A stretch of 64,000 nt of DNA from Hymenobacter sp. IS2118 (GTDB taxonomy: Bacteria > Bacteroidota > Bacteroidia > Cytophagales > Hymenobacteraceae), in the NCBI RefSeq assembly GCF_000715495.1, contig NZ_JNLX01000149.1, positions 87,116 to 151,115 of the forward strand. The letters are read 5' to 3'. This document shows positions 12,002-19,817 of the stretch, piece by piece; within the stretch, counting starts at the first letter, position 1; each line of letters starts with the position of its first letter. The notes under the pieces were generated by a model, which saw only the letters and a program-made list of their open reading frames with translations, had not been told where the DNA came from and ran no database searches. The translations under genes were made by a program, and so were the position numbers.

Positions 12002-13315
12002 CTACAGCGAGAAGCCCAAATCGAAGCTCAGGATGTCGGCGGTGAGGTTGGTGCTGCGCTGGTAGTGTGCATAGCGCAGGTCCACGGACCGGAACCGCAT
12101 GACGCGCGCCCGGCCCGCGCGGTCGTGGCCCGGTACGTGGAAGCGGCCGATGCCGTACACCGGCGAGTAGCGCAGGCCCAGGCCCGTTTTGTGGGCCGTG
12201 AAACCCGACAGGTCATAGTCCGACGTGTAGTATTTGTCGGCCACGGAATGGCCCAGGTAAGGGGCAAAGTAGGTGGACGCCGTTTGCTGGTGGTAGCGGT
12301 AGAAGGGGTAGAGCACAAAAAACGGCGTCACCTTCACCGGCAGCTCCAGCTCAAACGTGTGGGCCTGAATACCAAAATTGTCGTTGTAGAAGCGGTAGAA
12401 GGAGCGAATTTGGACCAGGTCCGACGCGTAGTAGTTCAGCCGCAGGGCCACCGGGTACTTGAAGCGGGAGCTGGGCAGCTTTTCAACCCGAGCCGCCGAG
12501 GGGGCGAGGGGCGCGAAGTTGTCGCCAACCGTGAGCGCCCGGTTGGGGTCGGGGTTATCGAAAAAGTACACCCGGTGAAACGGCGTGCTCAGCAGCCCGT
12601 TTTGCTGCACCAGCTCCGTGCTGATGCCCACTTGCAGGCGCTTGGTGAGCACCTGCGAGTATGAAATGGACACGTTATAGCTCTGGCGGGCGCCATCGCC
12701 TTCGACCGGGGTGCTGCGCAGCTCAATGGGCCGGATGAGGGTGGCCTGGTCGATAAAAACCTGGGCCGTGACGCCCAGCTGGCGGTTGCCATCGGCCGAG
12801 GTTTTGGCGAAGGAACCCACTCCGTTGAAGGACAGGTAGTCGTATTCCTGCGAGAAGCCCGCGCCCGCGCCCCACTGCGTGCCCTTGGCTTTTTGCTCGC
12901 GGGTGTAACCGAAGTCGGCGTGTATCCGCTCGTCGCGGCTGGAGGGGGTAGACAGGGCAAAGTCAATCCGGTCGGTAGAGGCGGAGGCGTAAAAATCAGT
13001 GCCGATGTTGGCGGTCAGCCGGCTCACCGTGTCCAGCGGAATGTTGAGGATGATGGTGGGCGTCACGTCAGTCAGCTGCTCGGTGCCGCGGCCGCCTTCT
13101 ACCGCGCCCTTGGTGCCGTCCTGCTGGTAGTAGCTGCCCAGAATGTCAATGGTGGCTTCATCACGCGCCCGGTTCACGGGCACGGTGGCCGCCGCCGGAG
13201 CGCCGAAGCCGTCCACCCGGTTCGGCAGCAGGGGCGTGCCACCCGGCTGGTTCTGGGCCAGCGCCGGCGCAGCAAGTAGCGCGGCGGCTACCAATTGAAG
13301 TACAATGTGTTTCAC
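12002..13315 (-). CDS. DUF3570 outer-membrane beta-barrel-like protein
   Basis: The 437-residue product has a signal peptide (MKHIVLQLVAAALLAAPALAQ) and starts at GTG 13315. The rest alternates polar and hydrophobic residues with many aromatic ends (for example LSFNGVGSFAKTSADGNRQLGVTAQVF) and ends in LSFDLGFSL, as expected for a transmembrane beta-barrel. The organisation fits DUF3570, a family of unknown function found beside ApbE, DUF4266 and a thioredoxin-like protein, exactly as here. It is the last gene of that cluster, 86 bp after DUF4266. A role as outer-membrane partner or channel for the cluster is an inference. Confidence 0.8.
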   Translation of the reverse strand: MKHIVLQLVAAALLAAPALAQNQPGGTPLLPNRVDGFGAPAAATVPVNRARDEATIDILGSYYQQDGTKGAVEGGRGTEQLTDVTPTIILNIPLDTVSRLTANIGTDFYASASTDRIDFALSTPSSRDERIHADFGYTREQKAKGTQWGAGAGFSQEYDYLSFNGVGSFAKTSADGNRQLGVTAQVFIDQATLIRPIELRSTPVEGDGARQSYNVSISYSQVLTKRLQVGISTELVQQNGLLSTPFHRVYFFDNPDPNRALTVGDNFAPLAPSAARVEKLPSSRFKYPVALRLNYYASDLVQIRSFYRFYNDNFGIQAHTFELELPVKVTPFFVLYPFYRYHQQTASTYFAPYLGHSVADKYYTSDYDLSGFTAHKTGLGLRYSPVYGIGRFHVPGHDRAGRARVMRFRSVDLRYAHYQRSTNLTADILSFDLGFSL

Positions 13316-13401
13316 GGAATTCGTTATTTCTGATTACATCACCCCACCATATGGTAGTAGCTATTCAGCGTGATTCTTTGCCTGTCGGCTAAGGGTAAAA
13401 G

Positions 13402-13650
13402 TTAATTGCAGCCGCAGCCGCCGCCCACTTTGCCACCATTGGCGCCGCCGGCACCCTCGCGGTAGCTTTCGAAGTTGGTTTCGGGGGTTTCCACCACCTT
13501 GCTGCTCAGCTTCATGTCCTCGTCGTTGAGGTAGGCTTTTTGGTACGCCGCCACCGATACGCAGCTGGGCAGCGCCGCGAGCAGCGGAAACAGCAGCAGC
13601 GCCAGCAGCACGCGGGCAGTGGGAAGAAAACGGCTTTTGGGCAGTGCCAT
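13402..13650 (-). CDS. DUF4266 mini-lipoprotein with GGGCGCN tail
   Basis: The 82-residue product has a lipoprotein-like signal ending in LPSC (Cys30), leaving a mature part of about 52 residues. That part contains the segment YQKAYLNDEDMKL and a Gly-rich C-terminus GGKVGGGCGCN with two cysteines, C79 and C81, and no others besides the lipid Cys. This is the pattern of DUF4266. Function is unknown. The C-G-C pair could bind a metal, carry a disulfide or be a modification site. It starts 12 bp after apbE stops, so the two are almost certainly co-transcribed and translationally close. Confidence 0.8.
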   Translation of the reverse strand: MALPKSRFLPTARVLLALLLFPLLAALPSCVSVAAYQKAYLNDEDMKLSSKVVETPETNFESYREGAGGANGGKVGGGCGCN

Positions 13651-13662
13651 GGGTGGTTGGAG

Positions 13663-14709
13663 TTAGGGCTTGGCGCTGGTGGCGCCGTGGTAATAATTCA
13701 GTTTCATGCCGCGCGATACCAGCGTGCGGTTGTCATCCGTTATCAACGTACAATCTACTCCTTTCAGATTGTTGATAAACGCCAGGCCCTCGGTGGGCCC
13801 TTTCACGAATACGACTTCGTCCAGGCCGTCGGCCAGTTCCACGTCGGCGCACACAATCGTGACCGAGCGCAACCCCACCGAAGGGTAGCCGGTGTGCGGG
13901 TTGATGATGTGCCCGTACGCCTGCCCGCCCACCGTGAAGTACTGCTCGTAGTTGCCAGCCGTGACCACGGCCACGTCCGTCACGTCCACCCAGGCGGCCA
14001 CGCTGTGCGGGTGGTCGGGGTCGCCAATGGCCACGCGCCACAGCGAGCCGTCGGCCTGTCGGCCCCAGCAATAAATGTCGCCCGAGCCGTTCAGCAGCCC
14101 GCCTTTGATGTCCATTTCGGTGAGCACCTGCTTGGCCCGGCGGATGCCGTAGCCCTGCAGGATGCCCGCCAGGTTGATGCGCATGCCCTTTTCGGGCAGG
14201 TATACCGTGTGCCGGGCCGCGTCCATCTTGATTTTTTGCCAGCCGATGCGCCGCACCGAGGCCCGCACCAGCGCCGAGTCGGGCAGGCTGGGGTGGGCCT
14301 GGCGGTCGAACCGGTAGAGCTTGTCGGCGCTGGCAAAGGTGATGTCGAACGCGCCGCCGCTGAGTTGCGAGAGCCGCAGCGTCCGGCTGATGAGGGCGAA
14401 GGTTTCGGTGGAAACGACCACCGGCCGGATGCCGGCCATGCGATTGATGTGCACCACCTCGGAGGTAGAATCCCAGAACGACATGAGGCGGTCGATGCGC
14501 CGCACTTCGCCCAGACCCGCGCGCAGGGCCCGCTGCCCGGCCGAGTCGTTCTCAGCCACCACTGTGAAGGTGAAGCGCGACCCCATGACGTGCGCGCTGC
14601 GGGTGAACGTGTGGCGCGGTTCCACACCCTGCGCCCCGCCCGTCTGCCCCAACAGCAACAGGCCCAGCAGCAGCCCAAGCCACAGCCCGGGTTTTCTCAT
14701 GGCTTTCAT
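13663..14709 (-). CDS. apbE: FAD:protein FMN transferase (ApbE), exported
   Basis: ApbE enzymes move FMN from FAD onto Thr/Ser of target proteins outside the cytoplasm. The 348-residue protein has a signal segment (LWLGLLLGLLLLGQTGGAQG) and the family motifs: MGSRFTFTV near the N-terminus, IDRLMSFWDSTSEV, LNGSGDIYCWG, and TAGNYEQYF followed by GHIINPHTGYP, which form the FAD/Mg site. One motif differs slightly: GILQGYGIRRA has Gln where many homologues have Lys. ATG 14709 or 14700 could be the start. No FMN-binding-domain target is encoded in the window; the neighbours DUF4266 and DUF3570 are the obvious partners to test. Confidence 0.9.
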   Translation of the reverse strand: MKAMRKPGLWLGLLLGLLLLGQTGGAQGVEPRHTFTRSAHVMGSRFTFTVVAENDSAGQRALRAGLGEVRRIDRLMSFWDSTSEVVHINRMAGIRPVVVSTETFALISRTLRLSQLSGGAFDITFASADKLYRFDRQAHPSLPDSALVRASVRRIGWQKIKMDAARHTVYLPEKGMRINLAGILQGYGIRRAKQVLTEMDIKGGLLNGSGDIYCWGRQADGSLWRVAIGDPDHPHSVAAWVDVTDVAVVTAGNYEQYFTVGGQAYGHIINPHTGYPSVGLRSVTIVCADVELADGLDEVVFVKGPTEGLAFINNLKGVDCTLITDDNRTLVSRGMKLNYYHGATSAKP

Positions 14710-14809
14710 CAAACTAAACGGGGATTGTGGATTTCTTTTCGTGTCTTATTTCCCGCGCCGCACGCTGCGGGAAATGCTCGTGCAGCTACCGGCCGGCCTG
14801 CCAACGGGG

Positions 14810-15361
14810 CTACAGCGCCGGCAGCACCTTTTTCAAATAAGCCTCAAACGCAGCGGGGCCACCGGCAATGTAGCCGGTTTTGGCCAGCACCTGGCCCTCG
14901 GGCGAGAGCAGCACGGCCAGCGGGAAATCGCCCGACCGGTTGAGCTGCGCGGCGGCGGCTTCGTTGAGCTTCAGTTGAGCCGCCGTGGGCTGGTTGCGCT
15001 TTTGGCGCGGAAAATCAAAATGGGCCAGCACCAGCCGGTCCTTCGCATAGGCAGTAAAGGCCGGCTGCGAAAACACTTCCTGCTCGTACATGATGCAGGG
15101 CTTGCACCAGTCGGAACCCGAAAAAACCACCAGCACGGGCCGGTTGGTGGCTTTGGCCTGCGCCTGGGCCGTCTTCAGGTCACTCAACCAAGCGGCGGGA
15201 GCCTCTAGCAGCACCTGTGGTGCCGAAACGAGCGGCGATACCGGCTGTGGCGCGGCGGCAGTAGCCGTAGCAGCGGCTTCCTGCCCGGCAGCGGGCGAAA
15301 CGCTAGTTAAAATGCAGCCCAAGGCAATGGCTAGCAACGGGCTTTTAGCAATAAGAGGCAT
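14810..15361 (-). CDS. Secreted thioredoxin-like protein
   Basis: The 183-residue protein has a signal peptide (LLAIALGCILTSVSPAAGQ), an Ala/Pro-rich linker to about residue 50, and a thioredoxin fold with the redox motif CKPC at residues 86-89 inside VVFSGSDWCKPCIMYEQEVF. The cis-Pro region is DFPLAVLL. This resembles thioredoxin_7/DUF255-like periplasmic thiol oxidoreductases. It is the first gene of the cluster leading into apbE, DUF4266 and DUF3570, 100 bp upstream of apbE. A role in keeping the cysteines of DUF4266 reduced is an inference from context. Confidence 0.85.
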   Translation of the reverse strand: MPLIAKSPLLAIALGCILTSVSPAAGQEAAATATAAAPQPVSPLVSAPQVLLEAPAAWLSDLKTAQAQAKATNRPVLVVFSGSDWCKPCIMYEQEVFSQPAFTAYAKDRLVLAHFDFPRQKRNQPTAAQLKLNEAAAAQLNRSGDFPLAVLLSPEGQVLAKTGYIAGGPAAFEAYLKKVLPAL

Positions 15362-15465
15362 CGTATAGGAGATTAAAAACAGATTAAATTGGCCCGTATA
15401 ACTCCATGTTGGGTCGGTTGGTTCTGCGGCAGCTGGCCAATCAGAGCCGGCTGAAATTGTAGCGC

Positions 15466-15882
15466 TTACTTATCCTCGGGCAGGCGGCGCACTTTTAGTA
15501 GCTGTTTCACCGTGTCCAGCTCAAGCACCTGGAGCGTGTAATTGGGATTTGGGCCGCTTTCGAGGGTGATGCGCAGGAACAGTTTGCGGTCGATGGTCCA
15601 GGTGCCGGGGCGGTCGGTGAGGCCGTCGGTGGGCGCAATGTCGAACTGCTCAAAGTGGCTGTAGGGCTCTATTCTGAAGCCGGTGCGGCCCCGCGCAGGC
15701 GGAAACTTATACGTTTGGGGCCGGTACACCAGCGTGTCGCCGGCGTTTTCCTCGTGCGAATTCAGCCAGGTGCCCTCCAACCCGTGCATGGTGATTACGG
15801 CCGTGGACTTGGTTTTTTTGCAGGCGGTGGCCAGCAGCAGCGCGGCCAGCAGTAGCCCGGTAGAAGAAGACGGCGCACGCAT
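15466..15882 (-). CDS. Lipoprotein of unknown function
   Basis: The 138-residue product has a lipoprotein signal (LLLAALLLATACKK, lipid Cys about residue 21). The mature part looks like a small beta-rich domain (GTWLNSHEENAGDTLVYRPQTYKFPPARG, then PGTWTIDRKLFLRITLE), reminiscent of lipocalin-like lipoproteins in Bacteroidota that open with a GxW motif. I assign no function. ATG 15882 is preferred over the upstream TTG. It lies 104 bp upstream of the thioredoxin-like gene on the same strand, so membership in that cluster is possible but unproven. Confidence 0.6.
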   Translation of the reverse strand: MRAPSSSTGLLLAALLLATACKKTKSTAVITMHGLEGTWLNSHEENAGDTLVYRPQTYKFPPARGRTGFRIEPYSHFEQFDIAPTDGLTDRPGTWTIDRKLFLRITLESGPNPNYTLQVLELDTVKQLLKVRRLPEDK

Positions 15883-16019
15883 GGGATTCAGCAAATAGAA
15901 TAAGCGGAAAGGTAACCCTAATCAAGTAGCTACGCATTTTGAGGGCAGTTGGACAACCTCCGCTCCGGCGCGTAAACCCTGGCATACGCTACATTCGTGC
16001 CCCCAATAACCCCTTACCC

Positions 16020-17774
16020 GTGGATAATCGCGCCCTGACCCGCGCCTTCAAGCTGGCTGCCCAGCTCATGGAGCTGCACGACGAAAACCCTTTCAAAATC
16101 CGCGCCATCGAAGGCACCGCCAGCGCCCTGGAGGCCCTGAGCTTCCCAGTGGCGGAGGTGGAGCGCTCCGGCCTGCCCGACCGCACCGGCCTGAGCAAAA
16201 CCGCCGCCGCCAAGGTAGCCGAGCTGCTCGACACCGGCACGTTTCCGGAGTTGCAGCGCCTGCTGGAAGCCACGCCGCCCGGCGTGGTCGAAATGCTCAG
16301 CATCAAAGGCATTGGGCCCAAAAAAATCCGCAGCCTGTGGCGCGAATTAGGTATTGAGAGCAGCGAACAGCTACGCGAAGCCGCCGAAACCGACCAGGTA
16401 AGCAAGCTGAAGGGCTTCGGCAAGAAAACCCAGGAATCCATCCTCGAAGCCCTGGAGTTTGCTGACCAGAGCAAGGGCAAGCTGCTGTACCCGCAGGCCG
16501 AGTCCCTGGCCGAAGACATTGCCCAGCACCTGCGGCGTGCCCTCAAAACCGAGCAGGTAGGCGTGGCCGGCGAAGTGCGCCGCCGCCTCGAAACCGTGGA
16601 AGTGGTGCGCGTAGTAGCCGCCACCGGCCAGCCGGAAACGGCGCATAAACTCCTCGACACCATGGGCGGCCTCACCGCCGACCCGCGCCGGTCGGGGCCG
16701 TTTGCGTGGCGGGGCACGGCCACACCGTCGGGCGTGCGGGTAGAGGTGTTGCTAGTCGCGCCAGATGATTTTGTGACCGAACTATTCCTGAATTCAGCCG
16801 CCGAAGCCCACCTGAGCGAGCAGCTGCCCGCCACTCAGCCACTCAATCACTCAGTCACTCTCCGCCAGTGGGCCCGGCGCGAAAAATTCCAGCAGGAAGA
16901 AGCCCTCTACGAGCGGGCCGGCCTGCAATTCATTGTGCCCGAGCTGCGCGAAGGCCTGGGCGAAATTGCCCTCGCCGCCGACAAAAAACTGCCTCGCCTG
17001 CTCGAAGACGCCGACCTGCGCGGCGCCCTGCACAACCACAGCACCTACTCCGACGGCAACCACAGCCTGCGCGAAATGGCCACCTGGCTGCGCGACAACA
17101 AGTATGAGTACCTCGGCATCTGCGACCACAGCCAGGCCGCGCACTACGCCAACGGCCTCAGCGTGGACCGGGTGCGCCAGCAGCATCAGGAAATCGACCA
17201 GCTGAACGCCGAGCTTGCGCCCTTCCGCATCTTCAAAGGCATCGAAAGCGACATCCTCAGCGACGGCTCCCTCGATTACCCGTCCGAGGTGCTGGCCAGC
17301 TTCGACTTCGTGGTGGCCTCGGTGCACTCCAACCTGAAAATGGAAGAGCGCAAAGCCACCGACCGCCTGCTGCGCGCCATCGAAAACCCGTATTGCACCA
17401 TGCTGGGCCACCCCACTGGCCGCTTGCTGCTGCGCCGCCAGGGCTACCCCATCGATTACAAAGCCGTTATCGACGCCTGCGCCAAGCACCAGGTCATCAT
17501 CGAAATCAACGCCAACCCCTGGCGCCTGGACCTGGACTGGCGCTGGGTGCGCTACGCCCTCGACCAGGGCGTGCTGCTCAGCATCAACCCCGACGCCCAC
17601 CACACCGACGGCTACGCCGACATGCGCTACGGCGTGCTCATGGGCCGCAAAGGGTTGTTGACGAAGGAAATGACCTTCAATACCAAGTCGGTGGAAGAAG
17701 CTGCCGCCTATTTTGAAAAGCGCAAAGCCGGTATCACCCCGCCCTTGGAGTACAAGAAGTCGTTGTTTGAGTAG
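16020..17774 (+). CDS. polX: PolX/PHP family protein with degraded polymerase site
   Basis: The 584-residue protein has the bacterial PolX layout: helix-hairpin-helix repeats (LSIKGIGPKKIRSLW near 95-110, LKGFGKKTQESI near 135), a family X nucleotidyltransferase region, and a C-terminal PHP phosphoesterase (LHNHSTYSDGNHSL from about 337, GICDHSQ, ESDILSDGSLDYP, HPTGR, NPDAHHTDG). The PHP metal-site residues look intact. In the polymerase region the expected GSxRRG...DxD reads AGEVRRRLETVEVVRVV (about 182-198) and the later VDLR position reads VEVLLV, so the catalytic aspartates are missing. An in-frame microrepeat lies at 16831-16862. The start is GTG 16020; the open frame extends further upstream without a conserved segment. 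It probably acts as a nuclease in repair rather than a polymerase. Confidence 0.85.
   Translation: MDNRALTRAFKLAAQLMELHDENPFKIRAIEGTASALEALSFPVAEVERSGLPDRTGLSKTAAAKVAELLDTGTFPELQRLLEATPPGVVEMLSIKGIGPKKIRSLWRELGIESSEQLREAAETDQVSKLKGFGKKTQESILEALEFADQSKGKLLYPQAESLAEDIAQHLRRALKTEQVGVAGEVRRRLETVEVVRVVAATGQPETAHKLLDTMGGLTADPRRSGPFAWRGTATPSGVRVEVLLVAPDDFVTELFLNSAAEAHLSEQLPATQPLNHSVTLRQWARREKFQQEEALYERAGLQFIVPELREGLGEIALAADKKLPRLLEDADLRGALHNHSTYSDGNHSLREMATWLRDNKYEYLGICDHSQAAHYANGLSVDRVRQQHQEIDQLNAELAPFRIFKGIESDILSDGSLDYPSEVLASFDFVVASVHSNLKMEERKATDRLLRAIENPYCTMLGHPTGRLLLRRQGYPIDYKAVIDACAKHQVIIEINANPWRLDLDWRWVRYALDQGVLLSINPDAHHTDGYADMRYGVLMGRKGLLTKEMTFNTKSVEEAAAYFEKRKAGITPPLEYKKSLFE
16831..16862. repeat. 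In-frame CCACTCAG microrepeat within polX
   Basis: About four imperfect 7-8-bp units (CCACTCAG, CCACTCAAT, CACTCAG, TCACTC) lie in the coding sequence. The same arrangement recurs within the next gene at 18565-18596. The DNA encodes the segment ATQPLNHSVTL in a region where other PolX proteins have a compact loop. Confidence 0.75.
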
Positions 17775-17779
17775 AGTTA

Positions 17780-17848
17780 TTTAGCTGCAAGCTACAAGCC
17801 TTCAAAAGGTAAGAGCTTGCAGCTTGCAGCTGACAGCTTGCAGCTAAA
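17780..17848. repeat. AGCTTGCAGC-family palindrome between polX and the glycosyltransferase gene
   Basis: TTAGCTGCAAGCTACAAGCC on the left opposes AGAGCTTGCAGCTTGCAGC and further GACAGCTTGCAGCTAA units on the right. It fills almost all of the 76-bp gap between the two genes. Related copies are at 41048-41148 and, as a half, at 6815-6845. Confidence 0.8.
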
Positions 17849-17850
17849 AA

Positions 17851-18915
17851 ATGAAAATCCTCGTCCTCCGCTTTTCCTCCATTGGCGACATCGTTCTGAC
17901 CACGCCCGTGGTGCGGGCGCTGGCGCAGCAGGTGCCGGGGGCGCAGGTTCATTTCGCCACCAAGCCCGGCTATCGCGGCCTGCTGGAACCCAACCCCTAC
18001 GTGGCCAAAGTCCATTGCCTCACCGGTAGCCTTGATGAGCTGGTGCAGGAGTTCAAAGCTGAACAGTTCGATTACATCATCGACCTGCACAATAACCTGC
18101 GCACCCGCCTCATCAAGCTTCGTCTGGGCGTACAGTCCTTCAGCTTCGACAAGCTGAACTGGCAGAAGTGGCTGCTGGTCAACCTCAAGATTGACCGGCT
18201 GCCGCGCGTGCACATTGTGCAGCGCTACCTCCAAACTGCCGCGCCCCTGGGCGTGCACGACGACGGCCAGGGGCTCGACTACTTCATTCCCAAAGACCAG
18301 GAAATCAGCCTCGATACGCTGCCGCTCGCCTTTTGGCGTGGCTATGTGGCGGTGGCCATCGGTGCGCAACACGCCACCAAGCGCCTGCCCGTAGAGAAGC
18401 TCATCGAGCTGTGCGGTAAGCTCAACCGGCCCATTATACTGCTGGGCGGCCCCGAAGACGAGAGCATCGGCCACATCATCGAACAAGCCTTCGAGGCAAA
18501 CGCGGCCACCGCCCAAGCGCAGGCGGCTACCATTCCCGACGACCCGTACCGTTTCCCCGCAAAGCCACTCAGTCACTCAATCCCTCAGCCACTCATTGTG
18601 AACGGTTGCGGGCGCTATTCGCTGCACCAATCGGCCTCGCTGCTGCGGCAGGCCCAGTTTGTGGTGAGCCACGACACCGGCCTGATGCACATTGCCGCCG
18701 CCTTCAAAAAGGAGATTTTTAGCGTGTGGGGCAACACCGTGCCCGCCTTCGGCATGTACCCCTACCGCACCGATTTTCGCGTGCTGGAAGTGCCGAACCT
18801 GCCCTGCCGGCCGTGCTCCAAAATTGGCTTTGCTAAGTGCCCGCAGGGCCACTTCAAGTGCATGCGCGACCAAACGCTGGACCTGGACCTGCCGCCCGCC
18901 CGCGACGGCCGCTGA
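17851..18915 (+). CDS. Family 9 glycosyltransferase (heptosyltransferase-like)
   Basis: The 354-residue protein has the GT9 start MKILVLRFSSIGDIVLTTPVVRAL, the acceptor-side region around NPYVAKVHCL, the GT-B interdomain segment with VAVAIGAQHATKRLP, the sugar-nucleotide motif ILLGGPEDESIG, and the closing HDTGLMHIAAAF block. GT9 enzymes add heptose or related sugars during LPS core assembly, at the cytoplasmic face of the inner membrane. An extra segment of about 30 residues (rich in Ala, then KPLSHSIPQPLIV) interrupts the fold before NGCGRYSLHQ and carries a microrepeat shared with polX. C-terminal cysteines (LPCRPCSKIGFAKC) are typical of this subfamily. Confidence 0.88.
   Translation: MKILVLRFSSIGDIVLTTPVVRALAQQVPGAQVHFATKPGYRGLLEPNPYVAKVHCLTGSLDELVQEFKAEQFDYIIDLHNNLRTRLIKLRLGVQSFSFDKLNWQKWLLVNLKIDRLPRVHIVQRYLQTAAPLGVHDDGQGLDYFIPKDQEISLDTLPLAFWRGYVAVAIGAQHATKRLPVEKLIELCGKLNRPIILLGGPEDESIGHIIEQAFEANAATAQAQAATIPDDPYRFPAKPLSHSIPQPLIVNGCGRYSLHQSASLLRQAQFVVSHDTGLMHIAAAFKKEIFSVWGNTVPAFGMYPYRTDFRVLEVPNLPCRPCSKIGFAKCPQGHFKCMRDQTLDLDLPPARDGR
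18565..18596. repeat. In-frame CCACTCAG microrepeat within the GT9 gene
   Basis: CCACTCAG, TCACTCAAT, CCCTCAG, CCACTC parallels the copy in polX at 16831-16862, with the same unit order and only a few substitutions. It encodes KPLSHSIPQPLI. Confidence 0.75.
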
Positions 18916-18932
18916 AAAGAGAAAAAAGACAT

Positions 18933-18940
18933 TAGCTTTG
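18933..18940 (+). promoter_or_regulatory. -7 box (TAGCTTTG) for the lipoprotein gene
   Basis: A perfect TAnnTTTG box lies 57 bp before the ATG at 18997. No TTG -33 element is obvious, and the following bases (TAAGCCCC) lack the CAAAG half seen at three other promoters in the window. Confidence 0.5.
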
Positions 18941-18996
18941 TAAGCCCCCAAGCCGGCGCAATTCTATTTCATTTTCTCATCTTTCAGATTCGCTTT

Positions 18997-19653
18997 ATGC
19001 GCCTTTCTACTTTCCGGGCCACCGCTGCAATGGCCCTCACTGCCCTGCTGCTCACCGCATGCGGGCCCACCATCTACCTGGCCAAGGATTTCCGCAACTA
19101 CGCCCCCACGCACAAGATGGTGGCCATTTTGCCAGCCGACGTGACCATGGAGTTACGGCCCAATCAAGCCAAAAAAACGACTGTCGAACAACAGCGCGCT
19201 GTCGAAGCCAAAAGCGGCCTCGATTTTCAGGAGAAAATCTACGCCTGGTTGTTGCGCCGGGGCCAGCAGCGCGGCTACACCGTAACCTTCCAGGACGTAC
19301 GTCAGACCGATGCGCGCCTGCGCGAAAGCGGCATCCCCTTCACCGAGTTGCGTACCCATACGCCCCAGGAACTAGCTAAAATTCTGGGCGTTGATGCCGT
19401 GTTGACCACCAGCGTGCGCACCACCAAGCCTATGAGCGACGGCGCCGCCGTCGCCGTCGGCCTGATAGCCGGTGCCTGGGGCGCCACCAACCAGGCCAAC
19501 ATCACCGTGAACATTCATGAAGCTAGCGCTGGTACGTTGCTCTGGAAGTACGATTACGTGGCTGCCGGCTCGGTTTTCAGCTCCCCTGAAACCATCGTAG
19601 ACGCGCTGATGCGCAATGCTTCCAAAAAATTCCCCTACACTCCCAAATCATAA
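18997..19653 (+). CDS. Lipoprotein, possibly GNA1162/DUF799-like
   Basis: The 218-residue product starts with a lipoprotein signal (MALTALLLTACGPTIY, lipid Cys about residue 23). The body begins with the segment HKMVAILPADVTMEL and contains ELAKILGVDAVLTTSVRTTK and VNIHEASAGTLLWKYDY, the pattern of small alpha/beta periplasmic lipoproteins such as GNA1162/DUF799 or the CsgG-like N-terminal fold, which help build outer-membrane complexes. The exact role is unknown and the family call is tentative. It has its own promoter-like box and a strong terminator, so it is a single-gene unit. Confidence 0.65.
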   Translation: MRLSTFRATAAMALTALLLTACGPTIYLAKDFRNYAPTHKMVAILPADVTMELRPNQAKKTTVEQQRAVEAKSGLDFQEKIYAWLLRRGQQRGYTVTFQDVRQTDARLRESGIPFTELRTHTPQELAKILGVDAVLTTSVRTTKPMSDGAAVAVGLIAGAWGATNQANITVNIHEASAGTLLWKYDYVAAGSVFSSPETIVDALMRNASKKFPYTPKS

Positions 19654-19672
19654 TCCAACCGTTCCGGCTAGC

Positions 19673-19722
19673 GGCAGCAAAAAGGCGTCCCCAATCTTGG
19701 TTGGGGACGCCTTTTTGCTGCC
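19673..19722 (+). terminator. Terminator after the lipoprotein gene
   Basis: Perfect 22-bp arms (starting GGCAGCAAAAAGGCG) surround a 6-nt loop, with A-run and T-run inside the stem, so termination in both directions is possible. serS converges from the other side. Confidence 0.9.
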
Positions 19723-19735
19723 TGTACGTGGCGCT

Positions 19736-19806
19736 GTCAGTTGCTGGTTGTCTATTCTAGTTTTTCGGTCTCAAGTTCAACCCTGACAACCCACAACCAT
19801 CAACTA
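19736..19806. repeat. GTCAGTTGCTGGTTGTC-family palindrome, copy 1
   Basis: GTCAGTTGCTGGTTGTC at 19736-19752 faces the imperfect complement GACAACCCACAACCATCAAC near 19785-19804. It is the most degenerate of four copies in the window and lies between the terminator and the 3' end of serS. Confidence 0.65.
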
Positions 19807-19817
19807 AAAAAAATATT

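Noticed and set aside
13540..14943. Plus-strand frame of 467 codons opposite DUF4266/apbE
   Set aside because: Shadow frame; apbE motifs on the minus strand are unambiguous.
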